Source: Flavobacterium poyangense
GTDB lineage: Bacteria > Bacteroidota > Bacteroidia > Flavobacteriales > Flavobacteriaceae
Reading direction: 5' to 3'
Assembly (NCBI RefSeq): GCF_011751075.1
Contig: NZ_JAALLN010000007.1
Coordinates: 124,001 to 188,000 of the forward strand
DNA: 64,000 nucleotides
Shown here: positions 26,534 to 35,533 of the stretch, piece by piece
How positions within the stretch are numbered: position 1 is the first letter of the stretch
Layout: every line of letters begins with the position of its first letter
The notes under the pieces: model-generated
Told to the model about the DNA's origin: nothing
What the model saw: only the letters and a program-made list of their open reading frames with translations
Database searches by the model: none
Position numbers and translations under genes: made by a program

Positions 26534-26539
26534 CCGCAG

Positions 26540-26726
26540 ATTTTGGTCTGTTTTTCGAAGTTTTTTTGGAGAATAGTTAAAAGGGAATCAGGTGTAAATC
26601 CTGAGCAGACCCGCTACTGTAAGTTCTATATAAGTCTTTAAACGTTACTAATGCCACTGTTTGCTGTGCGAATGGGAAGGTTGTTTTAAAGATGGAATAA
26701 GTCAGGAGACCTGCCATAATCACATA
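26540..26726 (+). ncRNA. cobalamin (adenosylcobalamin-type) riboswitch
   Basis: All conserved blocks of the B12 aptamer occur in order. GGGAATCAGGTGTAAATCC is at 26583-26601, GACCCGC-TACTGTAA at about 26608-26622, the B12 box GCCACTG at 26653-26659, GGGAAGG at 26674-26680 and AGTCAGGAGACCTGCC at 26700-26715. It lies in the leader of the BtuB-like gene. Established behaviour of this class is repression of uptake genes when the cofactor is bound. A hairpin at 26764-26794 between aptamer and start codon may belong to the expression platform. Confidence 0.96.
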
Positions 26727-26763
26727 GTTTAAGACTTTCGTGGTATAAAGTTGAAGAACAAGA

Positions 26764-26794
26764 ATATTCCCTGCTATTTTTATAGCCGGAATAT
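26764..26794 (+). promoter_or_regulatory. hairpin between riboswitch and start codon
   Basis: ATATTCC (26764-26770) pairs with GGAATAT (26788-26794), and inside it GCTA with TAGC, with a small internal bulge. T-rich sequence follows. It could be a terminator arm or a translation-blocking structure of the cobalamin riboswitch. Confidence 0.5.
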
Positions 26795-26850
26795 GTCTTA
26801 TTGCTTCTTATTGTTTACATCTCTGAAAGTTTATTTTAATAAAATCAGTG

Positions 26851-28899
26851 ATGCATAATACCAAAAAAACGCTTTTATTCTTTTTTATAGTATCGGTTCC
26901 TTTTTTACTTCAAGCTCAGGTAAAGAAAGACAGTTTAAGGGTTTTAAAGGAAGTAGTCCTAAAATCAAAACCTTATCAGGAGGTAATTCCCGTACAAACA
27001 CTTTCGGGAAAATTACTCGAAAATCTGGCAAGTCATAACGTTGCCGATGCATTGCGGTATTTTGCAGGAACTCAAATCAAAGATTATGGCGGACTTGGAG
27101 GCCTCAAAACGGTTGATGTACGTAATATGGGAACACATCATGTCGGTGTTTTTTATGATGGAATTCAATTAGGCAATGCACAAAACGGAGTTACTGATTT
27201 AGGAAAATATTCGTTAGATGATATGGAATCGCTGACCATGTACAATGGACAAAAAAGCGAAATATTTCAATCAGCAAAAGACTTTGCCGCAGCCTCTACC
27301 ATTTATTTAAGAACCAAAAGACCTGTTTTTGAAGGATCAAAAAAAACAAATGTCTTAGTACGTTACAAAACGATGTCGATCAACTACAATGATCCGTCAT
27401 TCAGATGGGAACAGAAGTTGAGCGACAAGGTAAGTTTGAGTGTAAGTTCTGAATATATTAAGTCCAACGGAGAGTATAAATACAGATACAAAAGAAACAA
27501 TCAGGACGGTACTTTAGCTTACGATACTACAGCTGTCAGACGAAATAGTGATATTGAAGCCTTCAGACTGGAATCAGGTCTTTACGGAAAGATCAATAAC
27601 GGTTCCTGGGATGCCAAAGTATATTATTATGATTCAGAGAGGGGAGCCCCCGGCGCTATTGTAGCAAATAAGTTTAAGGACGGTTTCAGGCAGTACGATA
27701 AGAATTTCTTTGCTCAGGCTTTTTTAGTTAAAGAAGTATCCGAGAAATACAAATTTCAGGCAAGAGCAAAATACGCTTACGATTTTACGCATTATGTCGC
27801 CAGAGATACAACCAGTATACTAGGAGAAATTGTTACCGAAGGTGCTCAATCTGATGATAGTTACTACCAACAGGAAATATACTTTTCGGCTGTTAACATG
27901 TATAGCATAACACCAACATGGGACGTTTCGTTGTCTACAGATTTGCAATACAACAGGTTAAACGCCACAAGAAAGGGGATACAAACCTTATTTTCTTATC
28001 CGCAACGTTATACCGCCTTATTTTCTCTCGCCAGTTCGTACCGACTTGGAGGGCTTAAAGTTTTGGGGAGCGTAGTAGGCACGCATGTACAGGAGGAGGT
28101 ACGTTACAACGCAAAAGCTCCGGACAAAACAGAATTTACACCCGCGTTATTTTTGGGTTACACTCCATTTAAAGACCATGATTTTAATCTAAGAGCATTT
28201 GCTAAACGCATTTTTCGAATGCCGACTTTTAATGATTTGTATTACACCATGGTCGGTTCAAGTACTTTAAGACCCGAGTATATGAATCAGTATGATCTTG
28301 GTTTTACCTATAAGTTACCAGTGGGAAAAGGTTTTTTTGACACCTTTTCGATCCAGGTTGACGGCTACTACACCAATACCAAAGACAAAATTGTTGCAGC
28401 ACCTACCGGAAATTTATTCCGTTGGATGATGACCAATATCGGACAGGTTAAAGGCAAAGGAATTGAGTCTGTACTTAATATGGGCACGCATTTTAATAAA
28501 TTAAGTTTAGTTGCTAATCTGACCTACACGTATTCTGAGAGCAGAGATTATACCAAATTTGCCGGTTTAGAGATCTCATCTTACGGAGATCAGATACCCT
28601 ACACTCCTTGGCACAGCGGATCGGGAATACTAAACGTAAATTACGAATCATGGAATTTTAACTACAGTTATGTTTATGTAGGAAAACGTTTTAACGGAAA
28701 TGTAAACAACATAAAAGTCAATGAGGTACAACCTTGGTATACTCACGATTTAGCAGTGCAGAAATCTTTCAAAGTTAAAAATTACCAAATAAAAGGAACC
28801 GTAGAAGTTAACAATGCTTTCAATCAGCAGTATGAAGTGATCTACAATTATCCTATGCCGGGACGCACGTTTAAATTTATAATAAGTATTGCGCTATGA
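26851..28899 (+). CDS. btuB: TonB-dependent receptor, BtuB-like (vitamin B12 uptake)
   Basis: A 682-residue outer-membrane receptor. The signal peptide ends near LQAQ, then a TonB-box-like VLKEVVLKSK. A plug domain contains LRYFAGTQIKDYGG, VDVRNMGTHHVGVFYDGIQL and IYLRTKRP. A beta-barrel follows, with a C-terminal strand ending in aromatic and hydrophobic residues (FKFIISIAL). The B12 call rests mainly on the cobalamin riboswitch upstream and the BtuG-like gene that overlaps its stop by 4 bases. It would carry corrinoids across the outer membrane, powered by TonB-ExbBD. I start at ATG 26851; GTG 26848 is one codon earlier. Confidence 0.9.
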   Translation: MHNTKKTLLFFFIVSVPFLLQAQVKKDSLRVLKEVVLKSKPYQEVIPVQTLSGKLLENLASHNVADALRYFAGTQIKDYGGLGGLKTVDVRNMGTHHVGVFYDGIQLGNAQNGVTDLGKYSLDDMESLTMYNGQKSEIFQSAKDFAAASTIYLRTKRPVFEGSKKTNVLVRYKTMSINYNDPSFRWEQKLSDKVSLSVSSEYIKSNGEYKYRYKRNNQDGTLAYDTTAVRRNSDIEAFRLESGLYGKINNGSWDAKVYYYDSERGAPGAIVANKFKDGFRQYDKNFFAQAFLVKEVSEKYKFQARAKYAYDFTHYVARDTTSILGEIVTEGAQSDDSYYQQEIYFSAVNMYSITPTWDVSLSTDLQYNRLNATRKGIQTLFSYPQRYTALFSLASSYRLGGLKVLGSVVGTHVQEEVRYNAKAPDKTEFTPALFLGYTPFKDHDFNLRAFAKRIFRMPTFNDLYYTMVGSSTLRPEYMNQYDLGFTYKLPVGKGFFDTFSIQVDGYYTNTKDKIVAAPTGNLFRWMMTNIGQVKGKGIESVLNMGTHFNKLSLVANLTYTYSESRDYTKFAGLEISSYGDQIPYTPWHSGSGILNVNYESWNFNYSYVYVGKRFNGNVNNIKVNEVQPWYTHDLAVQKSFKVKNYQIKGTVEVNNAFNQQYEVIYNYPMPGRTFKFIISIAL

Positions 28900-30041
28900 A
28901 ACAAATCCTCACCAAAGTAGTACTAGGTTTATTTATTTCTCTTGCTTTTACTTCCTGCAGAGAAGACGAAACCATTTTTTTATCCTCAGATAAAAATGTT
29001 GCTGCACCAAGAAATGATGGCAAAATAGAAGGTTTTTATCTGCTTAATGAAGGAAATATGGGAATGAACCGGGCAAGTATAGATGTCTTTAACTATAGGA
29101 CAGGAAATTATACAACCGATATTTATTCCGAGCGAAATCCTACTGTTGTAAAAGAATTGGGAGACGTTGGAAATGACATAAAGATATACGGTAATAAAGT
29201 TTATGCCGTGATAAACTGCTCGAATAAAATCGAAGTTATAGAAAAATGGACCGCAAAACGCATCAAAAAAATCGATGTACCCAATTGCCGTTATATGGCT
29301 TTTTATAAAAATAAAGCTTATGTGAGTTCTTATTCGGGCCCTGTAGCTATTGATCCTAATGCCGAGATTGGATTTGTAGCCGAGATTGATACTACCACAT
29401 TAGAAATAAAAAGAAAAGTAAAGGTGGGGTATCAGCCTGAGCAAATGGTGGTACACAACGGTAAGTTGTATGTTGCCAATTCAGGTGGCTATCGCGTACC
29501 TAATTACGACAGAACTGTGTCTGTAATTGATCTTGAAACGTTTACCGAAATAAAGAAAATAGACGTAGGCATAAACCTTTCGAGTATGCAAATAGACAAT
29601 CGAGGCGATATTTATGTGAGTTCCCGAGGCGATTATTACAATACACCATCAAATCTTTTTGTCATAGATACCAAAACAGATGAGAAAAAAATGCAATTGG
29701 ATATTCCGGTTTCAGGAATGTGCATCGTAGACGATTTGCTCTATTTCTATAGCGTATCATGGAGTTATCTCACCAATAGCAACAAAGTAACTTACGGAGT
29801 ATTAGATACCAGAACCAAAAAGATAATCAGCGACAAGATCATCACAGACGGAACAGATAAAAAGATTATGATTCCTTACGGAATTCAGGTAAATCCCGAA
29901 ACCAAAGAAATATACATTTCCGACGCTCAGAATTATGTGGTGACAGGATATATCTACTGTTTTACACCGGAGGGCAAACTAAAATGGAAAACCACTGCAG
30001 GAAACATTCCGGCACATATTGCTTTTATATTAAAAAACTAA
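28896..30041 (+). CDS. btuG: BtuG-like surface lipoprotein, YncE-type beta-propeller
   Basis: A 381-residue lipoprotein. The signal peptide ends in FTSC (Cys20), followed by REDET, an acidic run typical of surface-exported lipoproteins in this phylum. The rest consists of repeated propeller blades, for example KVYAVINCSNKIEVIEKW, GKLYVANSGGY, VSVIDLETFTEIKKIDVG and KEIYISDAQNY. BtuG in Bacteroides binds B12 with extreme affinity on the cell surface and passes it to BtuB. The ATGA overlap with the receptor gene and the riboswitch support that role here. The equivalence is by family and context. Confidence 0.85.
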   Translation: MKQILTKVVLGLFISLAFTSCREDETIFLSSDKNVAAPRNDGKIEGFYLLNEGNMGMNRASIDVFNYRTGNYTTDIYSERNPTVVKELGDVGNDIKIYGNKVYAVINCSNKIEVIEKWTAKRIKKIDVPNCRYMAFYKNKAYVSSYSGPVAIDPNAEIGFVAEIDTTTLEIKRKVKVGYQPEQMVVHNGKLYVANSGGYRVPNYDRTVSVIDLETFTEIKKIDVGINLSSMQIDNRGDIYVSSRGDYYNTPSNLFVIDTKTDEKKMQLDIPVSGMCIVDDLLYFYSVSWSYLTNSNKVTYGVLDTRTKKIISDKIITDGTDKKIMIPYGIQVNPETKEIYISDAQNYVVTGYIYCFTPEGKLKWKTTAGNIPAHIAFILKN

Positions 30042-30052
30042 ACCAATAAATT

Positions 30053-31339
30053 ATGTATAAAATAGATTTAAAACAATTCCGATTGCTATTGCTTTTACCG
30101 GCAATACTGTTGCTTATAAATTGCTCCGGGAGCGACGAAAATGGCGAGAATGGGAATGGAGGACAAGAAGATACAGCATATACAGTGCAAAGAGCAGCGA
30201 TAGTTGCGGTAACATCAAAAGGAAGTGTTAGTGCAGAAGCTACTTATAGCTGGAGTGTTACAAACGCCCCATCAGAAAATTATGCTTTAGCCAATAGTAC
30301 AGCCAAAGAAGCTTTGTTTGCAGCAACGGAAGTTGGTCTTTATGAATTAACAGTAAGTATAACGGACAAAGGAATCGTACAGACTCAAAAAATCATGGTA
30401 AAGGTCAGTAAAGAAATCAAAGAACTTAAAACTTACATAGCCAAAGTATTTGATTTTAAACCCGCTCCGGGCCAGTTTATAAACGATTTGCCGGCTGCCA
30501 ATGACGGAGATACTTTTGAAAAGATTTTAGGCAGAGCCAACAGTTATCTGGCGAAGAAAAACGGAGATCTGCTCTCACTTGGCGCATTCGGTGGTTACAT
30601 TGTTTTTGGGTTTGATCATACTATTGTAAATGTAAAAGGCAAACGTGACTTTAGAATATTAGGGAATGCCTTCTGGGCAGATGCTAATCCAAATCCGGAT
30701 GTTACGATGCGTGGCGGAAGCAGTGAAGCCGGAGTCATAATGGTTTCTTACGATAAAAATAAAAACGGATTGCCTGATGATGAATGGTACGAAATAGAAG
30801 GAGCAGGCCACAAAATGAAAAAGACGATTCACAATTACGAAATCACCTATTACAGACCAGATCCAAACAAAATACCTGTACCGGGCGGTACTACAGGAAC
30901 GGTAGGTTTTGTGGACATGGAATATATATTATGGAAAGACAATCAAGGAAAAAGTGGTTATCTCGTGCAAAACAATGCTCACAATCATTCTTTAGATTAT
31001 TGGCCAAAATGGCTAAGAAATCAGGAGTCAATCACTTTCAAAGGGACAAGATTGCCGGATAACGCCGTTGACGAAAGTGGTAAAGGAAATTATTTTGTTC
31101 AATACGCCTTTTTATACGGTTATGCAGATAATGCGCCAAATAATGATAATGATTCGGGAATAGACATTGATTGGACGATTGATAAAAACGGAAATAAGTT
31201 TCAGCTTCCCGGAATTGATTTCGTCAAAGTTTACAATGGTCTTAATCAGCAGGCAGGATGGTTAGGGGAGACTTCTACTGAATTAATGGGTGCCTCAGAT
31301 TTGCATCTTTTAGGAGAGAATATCCCGACCAGACCTTAA
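30053..31339 (+). CDS. surface lipoprotein with PKD-like and Ca-loop region, first of three paralogs
   Basis: A 428-residue lipoprotein. The lipobox Cys25 in LINC is followed by SGSDENGE, a surface-export signal. Residues 40-120 look like a PKD or Ig-like domain (TYSWSVTNAP, GLYELTVSITDKG). The large C-terminal domain has the blocks shared with the next two genes: LGAFGGYIVFGFDHTIVN, a calcium-loop-like DKNKNGLPDDEW, and LPGIDFVKVYNG. The function of this family is unknown. It starts 11 bases after btuG and so belongs to the B12-regulated operon. A role in corrinoid capture or delivery is inferred from position only. Confidence 0.82.
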   Translation: MYKIDLKQFRLLLLLPAILLLINCSGSDENGENGNGGQEDTAYTVQRAAIVAVTSKGSVSAEATYSWSVTNAPSENYALANSTAKEALFAATEVGLYELTVSITDKGIVQTQKIMVKVSKEIKELKTYIAKVFDFKPAPGQFINDLPAANDGDTFEKILGRANSYLAKKNGDLLSLGAFGGYIVFGFDHTIVNVKGKRDFRILGNAFWADANPNPDVTMRGGSSEAGVIMVSYDKNKNGLPDDEWYEIEGAGHKMKKTIHNYEITYYRPDPNKIPVPGGTTGTVGFVDMEYILWKDNQGKSGYLVQNNAHNHSLDYWPKWLRNQESITFKGTRLPDNAVDESGKGNYFVQYAFLYGYADNAPNNDNDSGIDIDWTIDKNGNKFQLPGIDFVKVYNGLNQQAGWLGETSTELMGASDLHLLGENIPTRP

Positions 31340-31376
31340 TTAAAAAGTATAAACCAAAATTATTATATCAGAAATT

Positions 31377-32630
31377 ATGAAAAAAAATGGTAGCCATTTA
31401 TTATTACTTGCCTTTGCATTCCTATGCATAGGATGTAGCAATGATAATGACAAAGCTGAAGCAGAGGTTATAAACCCGATAGCTATTACACTTCAGGAAA
31501 AGTACGAGGTAGCTGCGTTTAATGTGTTAAATATTAGCGCTTCTGCGAAAGGAAATGCTCCAACTTATGAGTGGGTAATGACAAAAAATCCTGTGAACCA
31601 AAAAACAGATTCGATTGTTGGAAATGCTAAGGACCTAAGATTTATTGCAGTATACGCAGGTGCTTATGAATTTACGGTAAACGTTAAGGAAGGAGATAAA
31701 AAAGGAAGCAAAAAAACGATTGTTACTGTAAGTAATGAAGTCAAAAATTACAATCCTTATATAACTGCTATTTATGATTTTAATCCGGCACCGGGCATGT
31801 TTGCAAATGATCTGTACACAGTCGGTTTCTCTAAAACAGATGTAATGCGAATTGCATTAGGAAGAATAAATGAAACCAATGTCGGTTATCAAATAGACCT
31901 GGGCGGATTTGGAGGATCAATTGTAGTGGGATTTGATCATACAGTTGTAAATGTTTCGGGACAAAAAGATTTTAGAGTCTATGGCGGGGTGCTGACCGAT
32001 AAAGGAAATCCACCGGCACCCGGGCTTATTTATGTTGCTTATGATACCAACAAAAACGGTAAACCGGATGAGGACGAATGGTTTGAAATCATAGGAAGTA
32101 ACCATGCTAAAGAAAATACCATCAAGAATTTTAAAATAACGTATCATAGACCCGCAGCAGGAAAACCTGTAGTAGTAAGTGGCGCGAATGATCCTTTTTT
32201 AGATCGTGAACATTTATTATGCGAAAATAACCAGAACGATTCGTACTACCTGCCAAGAGCAAAAACTAAAAAAGAATATTATCCAAGCTGGATTGCAGAG
32301 GGTACAACTGTTTTTGAAGGAACTAAATTAAATGTTGATTTTAAGCCTGTACGTCCTACACAAACTACTTTATGGGATTTCACAGTTCCTGAATGGGGAT
32401 ATGTAAATGCAGTAAATCCGGATATTGACATTGATTGGGCAGTAGATAAAAAAGGAAACAAAGTAAATCTTCCTGGTATAGATTTTATAAAAGTAGTAAA
32501 CTGTGTGAGCGAGCCAATGGGGTTATGCATTCAACAGTCTTCTATGGCGACTAAATTCTCGGGAGCAGGCGATCTACACCTGTTAAAAAAATACAATTTA
32601 AAGAAAGTAAAAGAAAAAGCAAAAGAATAA
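31377..32630 (+). CDS. surface lipoprotein, second of three tandem paralogs
   Basis: A 417-residue paralog of the flanking lipoproteins. Cys20 is followed by SNDNDKAEAE, a strong surface-export signal. A PKD-like segment (PTYEWVMTKNP) precedes the shared domain: LGGFGGSIVVGFDHTVVN, the Asp/Asn loop DTNKNGKPDEDEW, and LPGIDFIKVVN. It differs by an extra Cys pair near its C terminus (VNCVSEPMGLCI) that the other two lack. The gene lies 37 bases after the first paralog and 4 bases before the third, consistent with one transcript. Confidence 0.82.
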   Translation: MKKNGSHLLLLAFAFLCIGCSNDNDKAEAEVINPIAITLQEKYEVAAFNVLNISASAKGNAPTYEWVMTKNPVNQKTDSIVGNAKDLRFIAVYAGAYEFTVNVKEGDKKGSKKTIVTVSNEVKNYNPYITAIYDFNPAPGMFANDLYTVGFSKTDVMRIALGRINETNVGYQIDLGGFGGSIVVGFDHTVVNVSGQKDFRVYGGVLTDKGNPPAPGLIYVAYDTNKNGKPDEDEWFEIIGSNHAKENTIKNFKITYHRPAAGKPVVVSGANDPFLDREHLLCENNQNDSYYLPRAKTKKEYYPSWIAEGTTVFEGTKLNVDFKPVRPTQTTLWDFTVPEWGYVNAVNPDIDIDWAVDKKGNKVNLPGIDFIKVVNCVSEPMGLCIQQSSMATKFSGAGDLHLLKKYNLKKVKEKAKE

Positions 32631-32634
32631 GGAT

Positions 32635-33864
32635 ATGAAAAAGTATATAAAATATAGTTTGTATGTGTTGGTTTTCAGTGCCTTTTGCAGCTGTAGTAAC
32701 GACGATCCAAAATCAGATCCTGTAACTTCAGAACCAAAACCGGTTCAGGATCCTACAATCAAACTAAGCTTAAAAGCAGATTATACCACAGAGAGATACA
32801 AAGCAGTGGAGGTAAATCCCGAAGTTACAATTGAAAACAGCAACGGGCTAACTCCACAATATAAATGGACATTAAAAGTAACAGATAAAGCCGGTGTCAC
32901 TAAAGATTTAGTTGTTGGCGATACAAAAAACCTTCTTTTTATTGCTCCTTTGGCAGACAGTTATACGGTTGATTTGACTGTAACGGTGGGCAAAGTTACT
33001 AAACAGGCTTCAACCAAAGTTACAGTTTCAGAAACGGGCAAAACATATACTTCTAAAGCATTGACCCTTATAGATTATTTGCCTTCTCCTAATTACAGCA
33101 TGGATAACTATGAGTTTACAACAAAAGCAGAAGTACTGGAAAGAGTACGTGAAGAACTTAAGGAAGAATCTGAAATTCCGCTAGGTACTTTTGGAGGTTA
33201 TATTACTGTAGGTTTTGACCATACTGTCATAAATAACTATGGCAAACGTGATTTCAAGATTCAGATGAACAGCAGTTCAACTCTGAAATTCACTCCCGTA
33301 AGTGTATACGTAGCCTACGACGCAAACAAAAATGGAATTGCAGATGAAAATGAATGGTATGAAATTGCCGGAAGCGAATACAACAAGTCTTCAACAGTAA
33401 AAAATTACGCCGTTACCTATCACAAACCTAATCCCGAAAAAGCACCGGTTGCAGGCAATTTAGATTGGCAGTTTGATAAAGAATATCTTAAATGGAGTGA
33501 CAATAAAAATGCAACGGGTACTATCACAAAAACAGCAAGATGGGAATATAACAATTACTATCCGCAATGGATGGGCGACTCGTATACAGTGAAAGGAACA
33601 AAAGTAGCACTACCTGTAAAAGATGTAAGTGACGGTTCAGGTAAAACATTTAACGTTGGCACTTTTGAATGGGGCTACGGTGGTATTAAAGATCCTTCAA
33701 TCGATATCAGCTGGGCTGTTGACAGTAATGGAAATAAAGTACACTTACCTGGAATCGATTTTGTAAAAGTGTATGTACCAACATTAGTAGAAATCGGAGC
33801 TTTAGATTTGCTGACCAATTCTTTTAAAGAGGCAGAAGATTTGAACTTTACAACAAGCAAATAA
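32635..33864 (+). CDS. surface lipoprotein, third of three tandem paralogs
   Basis: A 409-residue paralog. The lipobox is FCSC with Cys20; SNDDPKSDP follows. The PKD-like part contains PQYKWTLKVTDKAG. The shared domain has LGTFGGYITVGFDHTVIN, the loop DANKNGIADENEW (Pro of the other copies replaced by Ala), and LPGIDFVKVYV. It is the last gene of the riboswitch-led operon. Downstream sequence turns into dispersed repeats, with no clean terminator directly after the stop. Function is unknown, and divergence from its paralogs argues for distinct ligands or partners. Confidence 0.82.
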   Translation: MKKYIKYSLYVLVFSAFCSCSNDDPKSDPVTSEPKPVQDPTIKLSLKADYTTERYKAVEVNPEVTIENSNGLTPQYKWTLKVTDKAGVTKDLVVGDTKNLLFIAPLADSYTVDLTVTVGKVTKQASTKVTVSETGKTYTSKALTLIDYLPSPNYSMDNYEFTTKAEVLERVREELKEESEIPLGTFGGYITVGFDHTVINNYGKRDFKIQMNSSSTLKFTPVSVYVAYDANKNGIADENEWYEIAGSEYNKSSTVKNYAVTYHKPNPEKAPVAGNLDWQFDKEYLKWSDNKNATGTITKTARWEYNNYYPQWMGDSYTVKGTKVALPVKDVSDGSGKTFNVGTFEWGYGGIKDPSIDISWAVDSNGNKVHLPGIDFVKVYVPTLVEIGALDLLTNSFKEAEDLNFTTSK

Positions 33865-34187
33865 TTTATGTTGCTAGTTGTGAAATGTAAGATGTAAGAT
33901 GTAAGATGTGAAATGCAAGATGTGAAAAGTAGTAAATCAATTGCCTCCAGTTTTAACTGGAGATAAAGAATTGATTAGTGATAAATGGCTTTAGCCAAAC
34001 TCTTTGAAGGTTCAGGTAAAACCTTTGTGCCTTTATCAAGTTGCCATTAACTAAACCAACATTAATTGCATTTGAATTACAAGTAAATAAAGTAAGCATT
34101 CAGCAACTTGAATTAAATAATAAAAGCCTCATATTAAGAGGCTTTCAAACAATTAACCACGAATATTAACCTTAATTTTTATAAACA
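33865..34187. repeat. heptamer run, CCTCCAG palindrome element and a hairpin
   Basis: 33879-33928 repeats TGTAAGA and TGTGAAA heptamers. At 33937 begins CAATTGCCTCCAG, forming a CTCCAGTTTTAACTGGAG palindrome, then a GCTTTAGCC motif, ending in CAACTTGAATTAA near 34116. This is one copy of a repeat family also at 35238, 41160 and 56370. A hairpin at 34123-34145 (AAAGCCTC / GAGGCTTT, 7-base loop) lies just before the DUF4465 gene and may end transcription from the B12 operon. Confidence 0.75.
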
Positions 34188-35135
34188 ATGAAAAAAGTAG
34201 TTTATTTTTTGACCGTAGGATTGCTTTTAGGGCTTTCTTCTTGTAACAACGAAGAGGATACCTTAATTAATGACAGCACAAATGCTGTAAAATACAATAC
34301 AAGTTCAACTGCAAAGAAAGCGGTAACAGATCCTGCAATAGGAACCACAACAACTCTTAATCTTACAAGTGCTTTATTGACCAACGGTACAACAACAAGT
34401 GGTGGTAAATATTGGGAGAATACCTACGTATCAAACACGAAACTTAATGTAGACATTTTTACATTTGCGCACACTGCGGTGTCATCAGGGTACAATTACT
34501 GGGATGGTTTTATCGTATCAAATGTAAATAACATTACCAATTTTGGATCTGGAGCAGGTTCAGGAGGATCAAATGGTTGGGTAGCCAATCAATGGGGAAC
34601 TATGGCAGGAAGCGGTTCCGGTACAGCCTCTACAATTGCTGCCGGAACTCCGGGTACAACAGGAGATCCTTTTATCCTGGCATACTGGTCTAGTTATACA
34701 GATCCTAAGAATCCGGCAGGTACAACTTTTAGCGAAGCTAGTTTCTCTAACTGGATTAAAATTGGAAATACAGCAACTTATCAAGTTAAAGGTTTAAAAA
34801 TCAACATGCACCCATGGCCATATTATGGTTGTCTTTATGGAGATGGTTTTGCAAGAGCTTTTGTTTCTGGTGATCATTTTGAATTGTTAATTTATGGAGT
34901 TAACGCAAGTGGAGTGATTTCAAGCCCAATCGTACATTCATTAGCCAATTATACCGGAGGATCATTAGTGATGCCAACTGGTTGGATCAATGTAAATACA
35001 ACAGATCTTCAAAGCTTAGGAAATGTGAAATATCTTGTTTTCCAAATGGCTTCAACAGATTCTCATGCTACCTATGGAATGAATACTGCAGCGTATTTCT
35101 GTTTAGATAAGCTTTCTGTAAAGCGTGTAAACTAA
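34188..35135 (+). CDS. DUF4465-family surface lipoprotein
   Basis: A 315-residue lipoprotein. Lipobox Cys20 is followed by NNEEDTLIND, a surface-export signal. The mature protein matches the DUF4465 pattern: KYWENTYVSN, GYNYWDGFIVSNV, a Gly/Ser-rich stretch, FARAFVSGDHFELLIYG, and a final CLDKLSVKRV. DUF4465 proteins often sit in Bacteroides B12 loci, and I recall that the B12-binding lipoprotein BtuH may be of this type; I cannot confirm this here. The gene is 323 bases beyond the B12 operon, so it may be read through from it or have its own promoter. A terminator follows. Confidence 0.78.
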   Translation: MKKVVYFLTVGLLLGLSSCNNEEDTLINDSTNAVKYNTSSTAKKAVTDPAIGTTTTLNLTSALLTNGTTTSGGKYWENTYVSNTKLNVDIFTFAHTAVSSGYNYWDGFIVSNVNNITNFGSGAGSGGSNGWVANQWGTMAGSGSGTASTIAAGTPGTTGDPFILAYWSSYTDPKNPAGTTFSEASFSNWIKIGNTATYQVKGLKINMHPWPYYGCLYGDGFARAFVSGDHFELLIYGVNASGVISSPIVHSLANYTGGSLVMPTGWINVNTTDLQSLGNVKYLVFQMASTDSHATYGMNTAAYFCLDKLSVKRVN

Positions 35136-35533
35136 GAAACACATCTTTATGATAACAAAAACCATTTCAGGATTTTATTCTGAAATGGTTTTTTGTTTTT
35201 AATTACAGCTACTTCATCTAAGAATAATATTTATTTTTAGTAATTAATTCAAGTTGCTAGTTTGAAAAGAGCAAAAAACAAAGCAGTGGTTCAGTAAATT
35301 TGTTTTCCGAATATTTGGAAATTGTAAGATCTCTTTTTTAAATTTCTTTAAATCAATTGCCTCCAATTTTAATTGGAGGACAAGAATTAAAAAATAATGA
35401 ATGACTTTAGCCAAACTTTTTAAAGATTTGGCTTTATGCAACGTTGTGAGGGATTTTTATAGTGTGTACAGTATCATTCAGAATACTAATGATCTGATTT
35501 CTTATTTAATGATAATTTTAAAATGACTACAAA
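35136..35533. repeat. terminator followed by a CCTCCAA-type palindrome element
   Basis: Apart from the terminator at 35158-35196, this gap holds a repeat beginning TTAATTCAAGTTGCTAG at about 35242. At about 35354-35380 it contains CAATTGCCTCCAATTTTAA and its complement, then TTTAGCCAAAC and GATTTGGCTTTA at about 35404-35434. It has the same parts as the element at 33937. No gene is seen. Confidence 0.7.
35158..35196 (+). terminator. intrinsic terminator after the DUF4465 gene
   Basis: 13-base perfect stem AAAACCATTTCAG (35158-35170) with its complement (35180-35192) and a 9-base loop, followed by more T. Confidence 0.88.
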
